Shown here one piece after another: positions 22,415 through 34,619 of a DNA stretch of 64,000 nt. Position numbers and translations under genes: made by a program. Where the stretch lies: positions 744,001 to 808,000 of the forward strand of contig NC_083382.1 of assembly GCF_031755915.1 (NCBI RefSeq). Reading direction: 5' to 3'. The DNA is from Ziziphus jujuba (taxonomy: Eukaryota > Streptophyta > Magnoliopsida > Rosales > Rhamnaceae). Every line of letters starts with the position of its first letter. Within the stretch, counting starts at the first letter, position 1. The notes beneath the pieces were generated by a model that searched no databases, was not told where the DNA came from, and saw only the letters and a program-made list of their open reading frames with translations.

Positions 22415-23855
22415 CTGGAGATTGGTTTCCTGTAGCTATTATGGGTGTTTATATAAACCTATTGAATTCTTGATATCAATTTAAGTGCATTCTAGTTATT
22501 TACCTGCAGTCAACAATAATAGTTTGTTTAACATAATATGCCAATATCTGACATGTTTCATCAGTAGGCAAATCTAAGCTGAAATTTGAGATGAGATCAT
22601 ACCATGAGATGGTGGTGAACCAAATTAAGCAAATGAGTGAGGACAACCAGCAGCTTATCTGGTTAAAGAACAGGAATGCTAAACAAGAGATGGCTAATAA
22701 AGCTCTTCAAAAGAATTTTGGCATACTTAGTGAGAAGCTGCGCAAAACAGTGGAGGAGAATCGAATTGTAAGACAGAGAACAAAGATGCAGCATGAAGAG
22801 AACAAGGAAGAGGTAATGTCTACAACTACTGATGAATTAAATATGTTAGTAGGAAGGTTACTATTAATATCCAGACGTTCTTTTCTTATTTTGATGTAGA
22901 CAAATTACCAAAGTGCCTGGCATGTTGCTTTGATGTTTGTTTGTTAAGTATTTAGAAGTGAAGATGGAAGTTCTGAGGGTTTTCTGTTGTATCCTTTGAG
23001 ATGCTTCAGTTCACTTCTTCACTTTCTTTTTTTTAAAATGAAAAGTCTTAATTAATTTAATTTTCAGGTTGATAACATATTATTTGGTTATTTCAGGTTG
23101 ATAACATATTATTTGGTTATACTTATTTCCTTCAACTTCTCTTGTTAACCATTTTCGCCTTCTGTTTTATGTGTTTGTATAATTTGGCAACTATGTTAAT
23201 CTGAAAGGGCCAAAGGCTTTCTGCTCCCATAACCATTTCTAGCTGTTCTATTTATTTATTTTGTTAATTCGTGCTGATATGTTTTTTTCCTTCGTTATCC
23301 AAAAAGATGTACATGCAAGAAAAATTTTTCAAGGAACAAATCAAGGTCATTCATGAATCAAGGGATGCCAAGGAAGAAAATTTTGAGATGCTGCAGCAGG
23401 AGGAGCGTGAGAAGGTGAAGCAGGCAAATGCTGATCCTTCAAATGCAGAGGAGTATAGACGCAGGTAATTAGATGAATATAGAACAAGATTGGAAATTTT
23501 GACCGTGGTTGTGGAGAATTAATTGCACCTTTAACGCTGGTTGTTTTGGGAAACCTATGCTGTGCTTTAATAGTTTCGGACTTAAATTTCCAACTTTACT
23601 AATGCAGTTCACTCTTTTTGGCTGTGTAGGGCGGAGGAGATTGCCAAGTTCATTAAAATTCAAGAAAAGGAGATGGAAGAATTTGTGCTAGAGAGAGATG
23701 TACTGATTCAAGCCCATGAAGACAAGATGGCTGCAATGAGGAAGAGGCATTGGGATGAGGAGGTAGAGCTGGAAAAGGAGTTTGATGCTAATTTAACCAG
23801 GCTCATGGAGAAATACACCCCCCACCATCCGGAACACACTGCAAAGGCAATTTGA
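20820..23855 (+). CDS. SGS3: SUPPRESSOR OF GENE SILENCING 3 (SGS3), intact
   Basis: Five coding exons: 20820-21863, 22078-22372, 22568-22812, 23307-23464 and 23630-23855, giving 655 residues against about 625 in Arabidopsis. Phases agree at each GT-AG junction. The start was taken at MSSRRGG, matching the family N-terminus, although the frame is open a little further upstream. Order of parts: low-complexity N-terminus with DDGEWEVISRKSKN; acidic Asp run (about residues 182-210); zf-XS zinc finger WHCPACKGGPGAIDWY (about 251-285); XS domain from IVWPPMVIIMNT through GYLEAERLHKHF (about 325-440); then a long coiled coil (about 450-640). SGS3 binds double-stranded RNA with a 5' overhang, protects RISC-cleaved transcripts and works with RDR6 in cytoplasmic bodies to make tasiRNAs, antiviral siRNAs and transgene siRNAs. 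Intron 3 has a 28-bp tandem duplication at 23067-23121. A truncated copy lies upstream. Confidence 0.96.
22373..22413. repeat. (CT)n(TA)n microsatellite in SGS3 intron 2
   Basis: A compound dinucleotide repeat begins right at the exon 2 donor (GTCTCTCTCTCT) and turns into (TA)n. The pseudogene copy at 9173-9205 has a shorter, interrupted version. The donor GT is itself part of the repeat tract. Confidence 0.85.
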
Positions 23856-25215
23856 TGTTGTCAGTGGTCTATATTATTAGTTTAGGCGTCAACTCTAAAC
23901 GAGATATTGAGCATACACTTTTTGGCCACAGCATAATATGGAACTGAAGACAAGTTAACAGTATTTGCTGAAAGAAAATATCAATATAGTGAAAGAAACA
24001 TGTCAAAACGGGAAGGCCAGTTAAAATGGTAGTTTCTTTGGTCATAAGGTTTTAACAGTACTTATCAATGGTTGTTACTTAGTAATGACAGAAAGGTTAG
24101 TAGGATCGAGACTCTTACCTCTGAACCTACTTTTCCTTGGCCACCTTATTGCTTAGTTGATTTGCTTTTGTCTACTCTTTATTCATATTTGGTGTTGTTT
24201 TATTTCGCATATCTGATACAGAGGCTATTGGAATTTGATGCTGATATGTTTTGACTTAAAAGTATGCATTTTTGTTTTTTGCTAAGAAAAAATTAAAAAG
24301 TATGTTACGACTGAAAAAGAATAAAAAAAAAAAAAAAAAATCCAAAGTAATGGTACGCGCTCTAGTTGGTTGGCTGGACTCCACTTATTTCTTTCTCATA
24401 GATCCACTTTTTAATCTGACATACAGATTCACTTTCTTGTCTAATAGTCGGACAGTGGAACACTTTAATAATTTCATTACTTGTTGCAAGCAATAGACGT
24501 CGACACTGGTTATTTATTTGTTAAATTATGAATTATATTGAAGAGTTCATTGTTGACTTCCAAAAGGAAAAAAGAAAAAAGAAAAAAAAGGATGGTAATA
24601 TTTAATTGTTAGAAAATTTATGCATAGGTTATAACCAAATGCAAATGGATGTCATCTATGATCGAAGTTGATCATCAAATTATTCACCCAAAAAATAAAA
24701 AAGTTAATCTTCAAATTTTAATTACAGAACTAGTAATTCTATTTTCTTCATTTAAATTAAGTGCTGAAAATAACATTTTTTTTTTAAATGGAAAAAGGAA
24801 GTAAAATTGAAGATGGATATTTTGCTTTTGTGTTGATCCATGATCCATCCAAGGCAGGATTGATCAAGCCGAAAAATGCAGGCCCAGGGCAGTCGCACAT
24901 ATTCTACTTTGGTTTCATTTTCATATTTCTTATTTTTAAATGTCCCAAAAAAAAAAAAAATAATAATAATTTTATTTTATTTTTTTATAAAAAACCGAAC
25001 GTCGAAGACAGAGACGGGCAGCAACTATACAAATAGAATACAAAAATGTGACAAATATCTGATTCTCTCTCATCCTTTTGCAAGAGCTGCGCTCTGTAAA
25101 ACTCCGATCGCATCCAAAACTCTCTCTTTCTCTCTCTCCGTTTGGCTTCCTTCCTTTTGAGAGGGAGTCTGAACCCCAAAAGAGGAAGAAGAAGTAAAGG
25201 AGCAGAAGAACAAAA
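23856..25215. other. SGS3 3' region and CLPTM1 promoter/leader
   Basis: After the SGS3 stop at 23853-23855 comes AT-rich DNA with poly-A runs (24318-24338, 24948-24960), likely including the SGS3 3' UTR. The last 150 bp before 25216 are pyrimidine-rich (CTCTCTCTTTCTCTCTCTCC near 25119), like a plant 5' leader, and probably belong to the CLPTM1 mRNA. No separate gene is supported. Confidence 0.5.
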
Positions 25216-25459
25216 ATGGCGCCGCCAGCAGCAGAGGGAGAAGTGCAGCGAAGGCAACCACAGCAGCAGCAAGCTGGAGGCCTTGGGCAGACCGTAACTG
25301 GAATCATTAGGGTTGCGGTGTTTTGGTACTTTGCTTCTAAATTCTTCTCTCCTAAAAAACCCTCCGAACCCTCTCTTCTTATCTCCAATCTCTTCCAGAA
25401 AGGCGAGCCCTTGGTACAATTCTCACTCTTTACATATCTCTCTCTTCACCCCCCCCCCC

Positions 25460-25495
<36 letters not shown>

Positions 25496-28400
25496 GTATA
25501 TGTGTGTGTGTGTATAGTCTTTACTCATAAGCGTCAATTAGATCCTTTTTACTTTCTCTGAATGATTAAATTGTAGTTTTGGTACTTTCAGCATCTGGGT
25601 GCTCTCCTGTCTTTATTGTAATTTATACAGTTTTAGATTCTGAACCCGTACTTAGGTATTCTAACAAACAGAGCTTACCCATGACTGTTTGGCTTAACTA
25701 CAGGCAGGTCTTTATTGTCCATTGGGTAGTTTATTCACAGAATTGTCAAAAAATAAAATAAAATAAAATAAACCCGTACTTCCAGTTAAATATTATAGTA
25801 TGTGCTATTAGATAAATGAAAGTAAGCCAGCTCCAGTGCTTTGCACTTTTGAAGGATTCACAAAATTGATGGTCCTTTTTACACTTTTAGTTTATCTGTT
25901 TAGACTTTAGAGAAAGGCTTAAGCAAATCCTGATTCTAGCATATTTGGAAATTGGCTATGATATATGTTGTACATATGTGTTTCTCATTTTTCACATGTA
26001 AGACCCACTTTCTCTCCGATTATTACAAGATTGAGTTCACTCCCTAATAGCCTAGGCATTTGTGATTGATGGTAACTTAACGAAACTCACATAAACAGTT
26101 TGTTGTTTGTGCTTTAGGATTGTAGCCTTTGAGAACTACAACCATGTATTAAAAAATTGAAATTAAGCAGCTTTTGTCTTTTGACTTTTTCAGCTGTCTC
26201 ATTAATGGCAAGTTTTTTCTGACACAGGTTTTTCTTCTTATTGTTTATTCGTTGTTCTTCTAATCAATTCTAATTACTGTTAATCTATATTCTGTACAGG
26301 ATATGTGGTTATACCTTTCTGAAAGTGAAAAGTTCAATGACTTTGGCAATGAAGGTGCACTCGTATGGCATGAGACTAACATTCCATATGCTGTTTGGGG
26401 ACCAGAAAGTACCAGGTCTCTTTCTTTGAAGTATTATCCATCAGAGGTATCACTTGCTGGAAACGTTATATTTTACTTTGAAGATACGCAAAAAGTTATC
26501 ATATTTTTTCTTTTGCAATAGTTTTTCCCAACAAGTTGTCGTTTTGGGTGGTATGAAGATAATATTTTGTCTTTTAGGCTTTAAAGAACAATGGGAGTCT
26601 CTATGCTCACGTTTTCTTTGCACGCTCTGGTTACCCTCCAGACCCAAATGATCCAGAATACCAGCATCTGTCTGTGTTTGGGAGGACACATCGTAAGATT
26701 ATCTTCTTTAGTGTGTTTTGTTAATTTCGTATTCAATTTCTTCCATTTAATCACTGTTAAGGTGGTTTCTAAATCATATATAACCATTTTAAATAGCAAC
26801 CTTCCATTTGGTTCAGCTGTTGTGACGTATCTTCCCAAGTCAAATGTGGATAAGAAGAGGAGTTTATTGGGGGATACCAAAGGCACGGATGAGGCTAAAC
26901 CAGTGACTCAGGCATGTCCTTTTTGCTTACTTAATTTCTTAAGTTTCTCTTAGATTAGATGATAGTGCTATGACTGAATATTTGATTCTGGTTACTAGTG
27001 ATACTAGTATATTATTCACTTGGTATTGGATTATTGACACGGTTTCATTATTTATTTTGAAAGCTTACCAAATCTTACTATGCTAGTTTCTGGTGTAGGA
27101 TTTTGAAATGCTTCAAAGTTCTCTATGATTCCCAATGTTACATTGATAGTTAGGACCTGACTTTGGTTTAGCACTACTATTGTTGATGATACAGGACTGT
27201 GCCAATTTCTATTGTTGTTTGTGCATTTGGGTTGGAATCTGTTAAATAATGCTATGGTCATGAATCTAAATGAAGTTTTATGTTTGGTTTTTAGGTGATT
27301 GATGAGCCTGAGGGTGATTCTAAAGACAATAGTCCTGTGGAGTGGGTATCATATTGGAAACCAAATATTACAATCAATTTGGTTGATGATTTTACACGGT
27401 ATACTTTTCTGCATCACTCTCTAAAATTTGGATATTTGTTTACATATGAAAAACTTCCATTGTGTTTGACCTGTGCAATACATTTGGTTGTTTATGGATT
27501 TTTTTAGTGAAATTTCCTTTGGTTTATCAGCTCCTTCTGACTCTTGGCCCAATATCTGAACCCATTTTCTTTTTAATTTTATGATGTCGCTCGAAACAGG
27601 CAGGCTGGAGGCTACTTTTGTGCCTTTGATAATTTAAAAACTTGATAATTTAGTTGAGATTTTATAAAATCATTGAAAATATCATTCTGCTTTATTGCTC
27701 TTTTCTTTGAATACTTGTATACTGATAAAAGATTGTTCCTACTTAGAAAAGAAACTATCTTTTGGAGAAAGAGGAGAAAGATGTAATTGGTTCCCTTGAA
27801 AATAAAATAATAAATATTACTAAAATATGATAACTGTTGGTACGAATGGTTCTGTAGATTGATGTATGTATATTAGTGGTTGAGTTGATATTCTTTTGCA
27901 AAGGTAATGTTGTGACTTACGGAAGGGCTTTAAGTATGTAACTTTATTTAAATTTTAAATGCATTATAAATTTGGTACTTTAGTTTAGACCAAAAGGTAT
28001 GCTTGAACTGATAAGAAGCATAGGGAATAAAAGAAAGGAGACAGGGTTTTCTCAATGAACTCCACTATTTTTTTTTTTGCTGTTTTTACTAACATCTAAC
28101 AATTTTTTTGCAGATATCCTCATAATGCTGTGCCACCAAATATTGCTCCTTGTATCCTTGGCATTTTCTATTTTTAAGTGTCTAAATCTACTTATGATGA
28201 GTCTTCTTCAGTCTGTGTGATTCTACCGTTTGGTCTTTGTAGAAGTTTGTTTGGCAATTGTACTTTTATTTTTCGAAATAATTATTCCATATGCATAGCT
28301 TCTGCCCTCCTTATTTGTATGAATATCCATGCTATGAATATCCTTTTTGATATATTTTTTTCCACTCGAATACGAGCATAGATATTTGGAACTACATATA

Positions 28401-31400
28401 CATGATAAGATAGGTTTATGTATGTAAAGGCATATTAATATATTTCCTTTTCTCACCATTTAACTTGTTGAGCCTGGAACCATATGTGCACAATAAGTTA
28501 ATGATAGATTTATGGATTATCATCTGCTAAGGCGGGTAATATTCTAACTTTAGGTCATGCTTTTAGAGTCCTTAACTTCAAATTTGCAGACCTGAATGTA
28601 GAGCCTAGTTCTGGGAACTACTTCCCAACTGTCTTCTTCAATGAGTTTTGGTTACTGCGGGATAAATTGATAGCAATAAATGAGACAGTGACTGAACTGC
28701 CATTTAATCTGGAGGTGGGTCCCATAAGCATGACTAAGTGGCAGTTGTTCTTACAAATTGATCAGTCTTTTCAGATCCACCGGAGTTATGGGAGCATGCT
28801 TGAAGGCGAGGCTGATGAGCTGAAGGTGTTTGCCTATTTATTTAATTTTTTGTTTACAGTTGGAAATTCCTCTGGCATGACTTTTTGTTTAATTCAATAA
28901 TGTTGCCTTTTGCTGAGCTTTAGATTTCAGAAATGGATTGTCATATTAAATTATGGATATAATTAGATGCTTAGTATTGCTTGTGTAATATATGATCATG
29001 AAATTGCACCAAGCTACCTGTCTATTTTATACTTTATAGGTAGTAGGTGCTATTGGTAATTTCTGCTGCACCATAGTGCTTTTCAGACAATTATTATACA
29101 GTTTTTCAGAAATCTACTGATAATGTTGTGCGATTTCTTATTAGAAAGTTGTTTTCCCGTAAATCATAATGGTATACCAGTTCTACATTAGTCCTGATAG
29201 CAAAATCAACTTTAATTAGTTATGAACTGTGTAATATGTTTATTCTTCTTTCTGATTTATGTGCTTTTTGATTTATAAAGTTGAATTACACTGATAATAA
29301 TTTGTATTTCCATTTTTATTAATTTAAAGTATGGTGACAACGACGCTTTTACTCTTTGTTGTTTATGGGGTTTGGAGGTGACAAGAAAGTGAAGGTTTTG
29401 TGGAGACGTTCAGTTTTGGCAAAATTTTGGGTAATTTGGCTGGAAAGAAATGGAAGATATTCGAGGATAAGTTTCATGATATGAATTAAGTTTGGGATTG
29501 CATATAATTCTTAGCTTTTCTCTGAGTACTGTCTTCTAAAGAATTCAAAGAGTAAAATAATAATAGTTATGTTCTTTTTTTTTTTTTTTCTATGAGATCA
29601 TTAGATATTATAAATTTAGAATGGACCCACGTTCATTTTGGCTGATTGATTTTTAAGGTTTGCAAAGATGTCTTGTGATTGTGTTTCTTCTTTTTCACAC
29701 AGTCTGATTATCATTTTCTATAAAGAAGAATGTTGATTAACTTTACCATTTTCAGAGGGTGTTCTTGGAAGGAAATCCTTACCTCTTGGGAATCACAATG
29801 TTTGTTTCCTTACTCCATTCAGTTTTTGACTTTTTGGCGTTCAAGAATGGTGAGTGACTATTCTTTTTATATCGCAATTTTATGCGCTTCTTGGAATTAC
29901 TGAGATTCCGTTATAACTTGTTTAATATATATATATATATATATTTTTTTCCACAGATATCCAATTTTGGAACAAAAATAAGTCAATGGAAGGACTGTCT
30001 GCAAAGTCTGTTGTTGTGAGCTTCATATGTCAACTCATTGTCTTCCTCTATCTACTTGACAATGATACTTCCTGGATGATACTTGCAAGTTCTGGAATTG
30101 GCTTGTGTATTGAATTTTGGAAGATTGGAAAAGCCATGCACATTGAGGTATTAGATTATTAATAATATTCTTTACCTTCTTGTATGATAAAGATAAGTTA
30201 AAAAGCTCGTATTTTGATGATTAACGAATGGCTTTATGCATACTAGATATCTGTGTGGAGATGTCATGTCATGCACCTGCATATTATGGTTTGATGGTGT
30301 GCTTGGCCTTTTCAGACATCTCATTTATGCCAGAGTTTGCCAGAGTTACATGTTCGGACTAATAATGTGTGTGTCCATGTATGTGTGCAAGTAAATTACA
30401 GGATATTTACACATAAAAAAAGGTCAATGCTTTTAACATATCATGTGTCTGTTAGTGGCTCTTAATCAAACTGATGGGGCATTTCCTCTTTCCACATTAA
30501 TCATTACGTATGATTATTATCTAATCATTCAAATATATTGAAGGTTGAGCTAAACTTTGTGATTTGGGCATGTTTGGATTATGAATCAACTTTCTTTTTA
30601 TAAATATTTGCATTAAATCATCTTGTTTGTTTCAAATATTCTTGCATGTTGGATATTTGATTAAATCTTGAATAATCTCTTAATGTATACTTTTTGTTTT
30701 GCCATTAATCAGTCAAAGTCTCATTGAAAGAGAAGTTACTACCATTCAATATCATTTGTGCCTTAACTCTTAACGATATAAAAGTGGTTTTTACTCTCAA
30801 CATAACTTCTGTCTAGGGTTGAAGTTGTATGATGTGTCTATAAATATTTGATGCTTTCCAAATTAGAGATTTTCATGCTAGGTTTTGGATCAAGAAGTGT
30901 TATTCAATACGGCTATGGTTATTGGTGGTGCTAACTCATGGAATTCTCCATTCTACACTTGGTTTCGTGTTTTATTGCTTGTGTAAACTGTCATATTTCT
31001 CTTTTATTATGATCCATTGGACATTGAATATTATATTATTCTCTCACCTTCTTATGTTGTAATGTTTGACAGTTGCTAACATCAAATTTTGGCTGAACCT
31101 ACCTTATATTGTCACTATCCTTTTAAATGTCCAGATTGACAGAACTGGGAAGATTCCTATGTTGAGGTTCCGAGACCGTGAGTCCTATGCAGGGAATAAG
31201 ACAAAAGAATATGATGATATGGCAATGAAATATTTGTCATATGTGCTCTTCTTTCTTGTTGCGTGCTCCTCGCTTTATTCACTCATGTATGAGCGCCACA
31301 GGAGCTGGTATTCTTGGATTCTCTCTTCCCTCACAAGCTGTGTGTATATGTTTGGTAAGTTTCTGTTCCTGTTTTCTTCTGTTGATTTATTATTTTTACA

Positions 31401-33188
31401 ACCTCTTTAATAATCTTGAAAGTTCATAATTGTTTAAGCTGTGTATATTGCACTAGTCGCACCCATGAGAATGGAAGGACAAACAGTAATATATAAGTTT
31501 TTCTTCAGGGTCTGAATAGTGCTTCCCTAAATTATTTATGTTATTCGCATGTTTAATTAAAAATCTTACCATTCTTTATGATGAACCATGAACATCCAAG
31601 ATTAATATTTGATTATAACAATCCTGTTAAAGAAAGCGTACAAAATATGTGTTTGAGAAGGCCATATATATATGATGTAAACAGAGAGAGAGGCAAAAAA
31701 AAAAAAAAAAAAAAAATCCACCAGCAATATATAAGCTCATATATATATATATATAGATAATATGATTGCACCAACTATCAACTTGCTACTTATATGTCTG
31801 CCTCTCTATGGTGACTGGAAAATGTATTTTTGTTTTGAATACTTTTGTTTTTCAGGTTTCATCATGATGTGCCCTCAATTATTCATAAACTATAAGCTGA
31901 AATCTGTGGCTCATCTACCTTGGAGGCAGATGACATACAAGTTCCTGAACACAATCATTGATGATCTATTTGCTTTTGTCATAAAAATGCCTACACTACA
32001 TCGGCTATCTGTCTTCCGTGACGGTAAGATACTATAATTTAGTTTGTTTTAGTAATACGCAAGGATGATTTTACCCCCTCCTGCCCCAAAATAAATAGTT
32101 GAATAGGTAATGGATGTGTGGAGAATGAATTGGATGGAAACTTGCATTCATTGTGCAGAGTTATGCGATGTCTTGCATGTTTGGGATGGAAACTTGCATT
32201 CAATGTGAGGAGTTATGCATCTGACGTCTTGCATATTTGGGGTGTTGCATTGGTCCAGATTTATGAGATATGTTAGGGAAAAATTGTAAACAAATTTTTT
32301 TTTTTTTCTCCGTAAAATACTAGCGACTGGGTTTAAATTTGAATACATAAATCTTTGACTTCATGGAGATCTATTCTAAAATGTTAGGGGCCCAAATCAA
32401 GAAAGGATAAAATCAGATCAGATTCTTATTTCTACTTCCTTTTTTGCTCTTTTCTTATATTATTGTTTCTATGAACTTGCGTAATCATGGATATAGATTT
32501 GTACATATTTATTGTCATGTGTCTTTGTGATATCATATCTAGTTTTTCAAGTATTGACATTATCATATTTGTGCAATTGCATTTCCCGTATCGCTATTTC
32601 TATTGGTACTAGTCAGGCCACTATGAGCGAAAATGTTATGCTACTGATACTTTGTTCTTTCATTTGAGAAGTTAAATAATTTAGTTTATAAATCATAATG
32701 GTAATGTAGAAGAACAGGTACCTTCCATTTCTTTGTATTTTAAACCATATGTAATAAGTAGCTCACCAACCCTGCATTGAAGGCATAAAACCTCAGGCTG
32801 CCCACAATACGTTGCTTTGTGCTGGAGAATTAATTTTAGCCATGAACTCTTCTTATTGAACACAAGGTTTTATGACTATCATATTTACCTTTTTCCGCAT
32901 CATAGTTCTCCCATACCCTGCTGCCTAATCACTGTATAAGATCATATATTTAATCTCCATAAGAGTGCTTTTATTCCCATTCAATTATGCTCTTTGCTTC
33001 TTATTTATGATTTTTTCCACTCTTTCCATCTTGCAGATGTTATATTTCTGATATATGTATATCAGAGGTGGATCTATCCAGTGGACAAGAAACGTATAAA
33101 TGAGTTCGGTTTTGGCGGTGAGGATGATCAGCTTACCGAGGGTGCAGATGCCGCTACTGTAACAGAAGAGGAGAAGAAGACAAACTAA
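25216..33188 (+). CDS. CLPTM1-family transmembrane protein
   Basis: Twelve exons: 25216-25413, 26300-26446, 26578-26692, 26817-26911, 27295-27398, 28114-28151, 28590-28825, 29756-29849, 29957-30147, 31135-31354, 31856-32023 and 33037-33188. They sum to 1758 nt, 585 residues, the usual size of plant CLPTM1 homologues, with all phases consistent. An N-terminal hydrophobic segment (TVTGIIRVAVFWYFASKFF) anchors a large lumenal region with conserved YAVWGPESTRSLSLKYYPSE, LYAHVFFARSGYPPDP and YWKPNITINLVDDFTRY. Four or more membrane helices follow (FLEGNPYLLGITMFVSLLHS onward), with KYLSYVLFFLVACSSLYSL and a charged tail. Human CLPTM1 and CLPTM1L are ER/Golgi membrane proteins linked to receptor retention and lipid scrambling; the plant role is not known to me. 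Intron 4 uses a GC donor. The gene follows SGS3 on the same strand. Confidence 0.95.
25449..25513. repeat. Compound C-run/(CT)n(TA)n(TG)n microsatellite in CLPTM1 intron 1
   Basis: A run of C is followed by CTCTCT, TATATA and TGTGTG blocks just after exon 1. Length is likely polymorphic. No coding role. Confidence 0.85.
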
Positions 33189-34338
33189 GCTGATTATTTA
33201 GGGATCATTTGAAACTTTTTACAACACACTAGAGTACTTGGTTAGGCTAAACATGGATCGTTAGGGTGTTTGTCCCAATGTTTTTTGTTTTACATATTTA
33301 CGGTAGATGTTTTTAACAATACTTCCAGATGCATTCGATGGCCCAGCGGAGTAAGGAATGTTGAGGCCCCTTGGATGGGATGATCTTGGTAGATGGTTTG
33401 TTTTAAATTTTGATGTTATTGTTTCTATTTTTTTTTTTTTTTTTTGAATTCCTATCCAACGACACATTTTTGTGATTCTTGTTTGTCTGCTATATTATTT
33501 TTTCCAATAATTATTATAGACTCGCTGTCAAGTCTAACTACTTTTTAAATTAAATGAAGAGGATCAAGTTGCCTCGATGATTTCTTGCCGCTTCATATAA
33601 ATATCAAGCAACCTTTTAACTTTAAATGGTATCAAGTACTAAATAAAAAGCAAAACGAAAAATGAAAAGAAATACAAATAAATGTTGTTCAGTTACCAAT
33701 TACATTTAAAAGCAAATAACAATAAATAAGCTGGGGTTGGTTAAAATTGTGCCACCATTTCTAAGTAAGATTATTAAAATCCGTAAAATTAAAATCTTTG
33801 AAAATTTTATGAACAGATACTAATAAAATTTTATAAGAAAAATTAAAATGGAGAAAATCACTTATAAAATAAGATTAATGCTAGATAATATTAAATTCAA
33901 AATATTAGAAATTACAATATAGGAAAATAAGGTTTGAGTTATTAATCTTTAATTTTTTTAAATAACCATAACAAAAATACATTAATAAGGTTCAATTAAC
34001 CATCATAACAAAGATAATTTTTTGCTTTATGTTCATATATTTTTCTTGAGTTTTATTATTATTATTATTATTTTATATTTATTCTGTTCAAATTTATGTT
34101 ACTTTTGTTATGTGTTTTGGTGGCACCATTATATGGTTTGTTGTCCCTAATGCCACTCCTACGTTTTCTCCTGAAAAAAACACAAAGCAAACAATGGCAG
34201 CCACTAACTCACCTTCAGGAAGAGAATTGGTTGTGGCAGTTGAGTGATCGGTTTCGCAATTTTGCAAAATTTGCAAATGGAAAACCAAAACAAAAAAGAT
34301 TCAGAAACTGGCAACTAGAAATAAAAAGAAAGAGAATT
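33189..34338. other. Spacer between CLPTM1 and the CHX gene
   Basis: It holds the CLPTM1 3' UTR, with an AT-rich tail and a poly-T run at 33428-33446, then very AT-rich DNA, and from about 34090 sequence that is open in frame with the CHX gene. No independent gene or recognised transposon. Confidence 0.5.
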
Positions 34339-34581
34339 ATGTCCAGTTCCAAGGATGGTAATGAGAATAATAATAATAATAATAATAGTAATAATGATGA
34401 TAATGGAAGAACTTTGTCATTTGGAGATAGCGAATGTAGGGGTAGGCTAACAGAACTCTTCAAGAAAGTAGCTCTTCATCTTTTGGGTTTCTTTATGATG
34501 GTGTTTCTTTGCAATGCTGTTCACTACTTTTTGAGGCCATTTTCACAACCTCGGATTACATCTGATATTGTTGTAAGTTTT

Positions 34582-34619
<38 letters not shown>

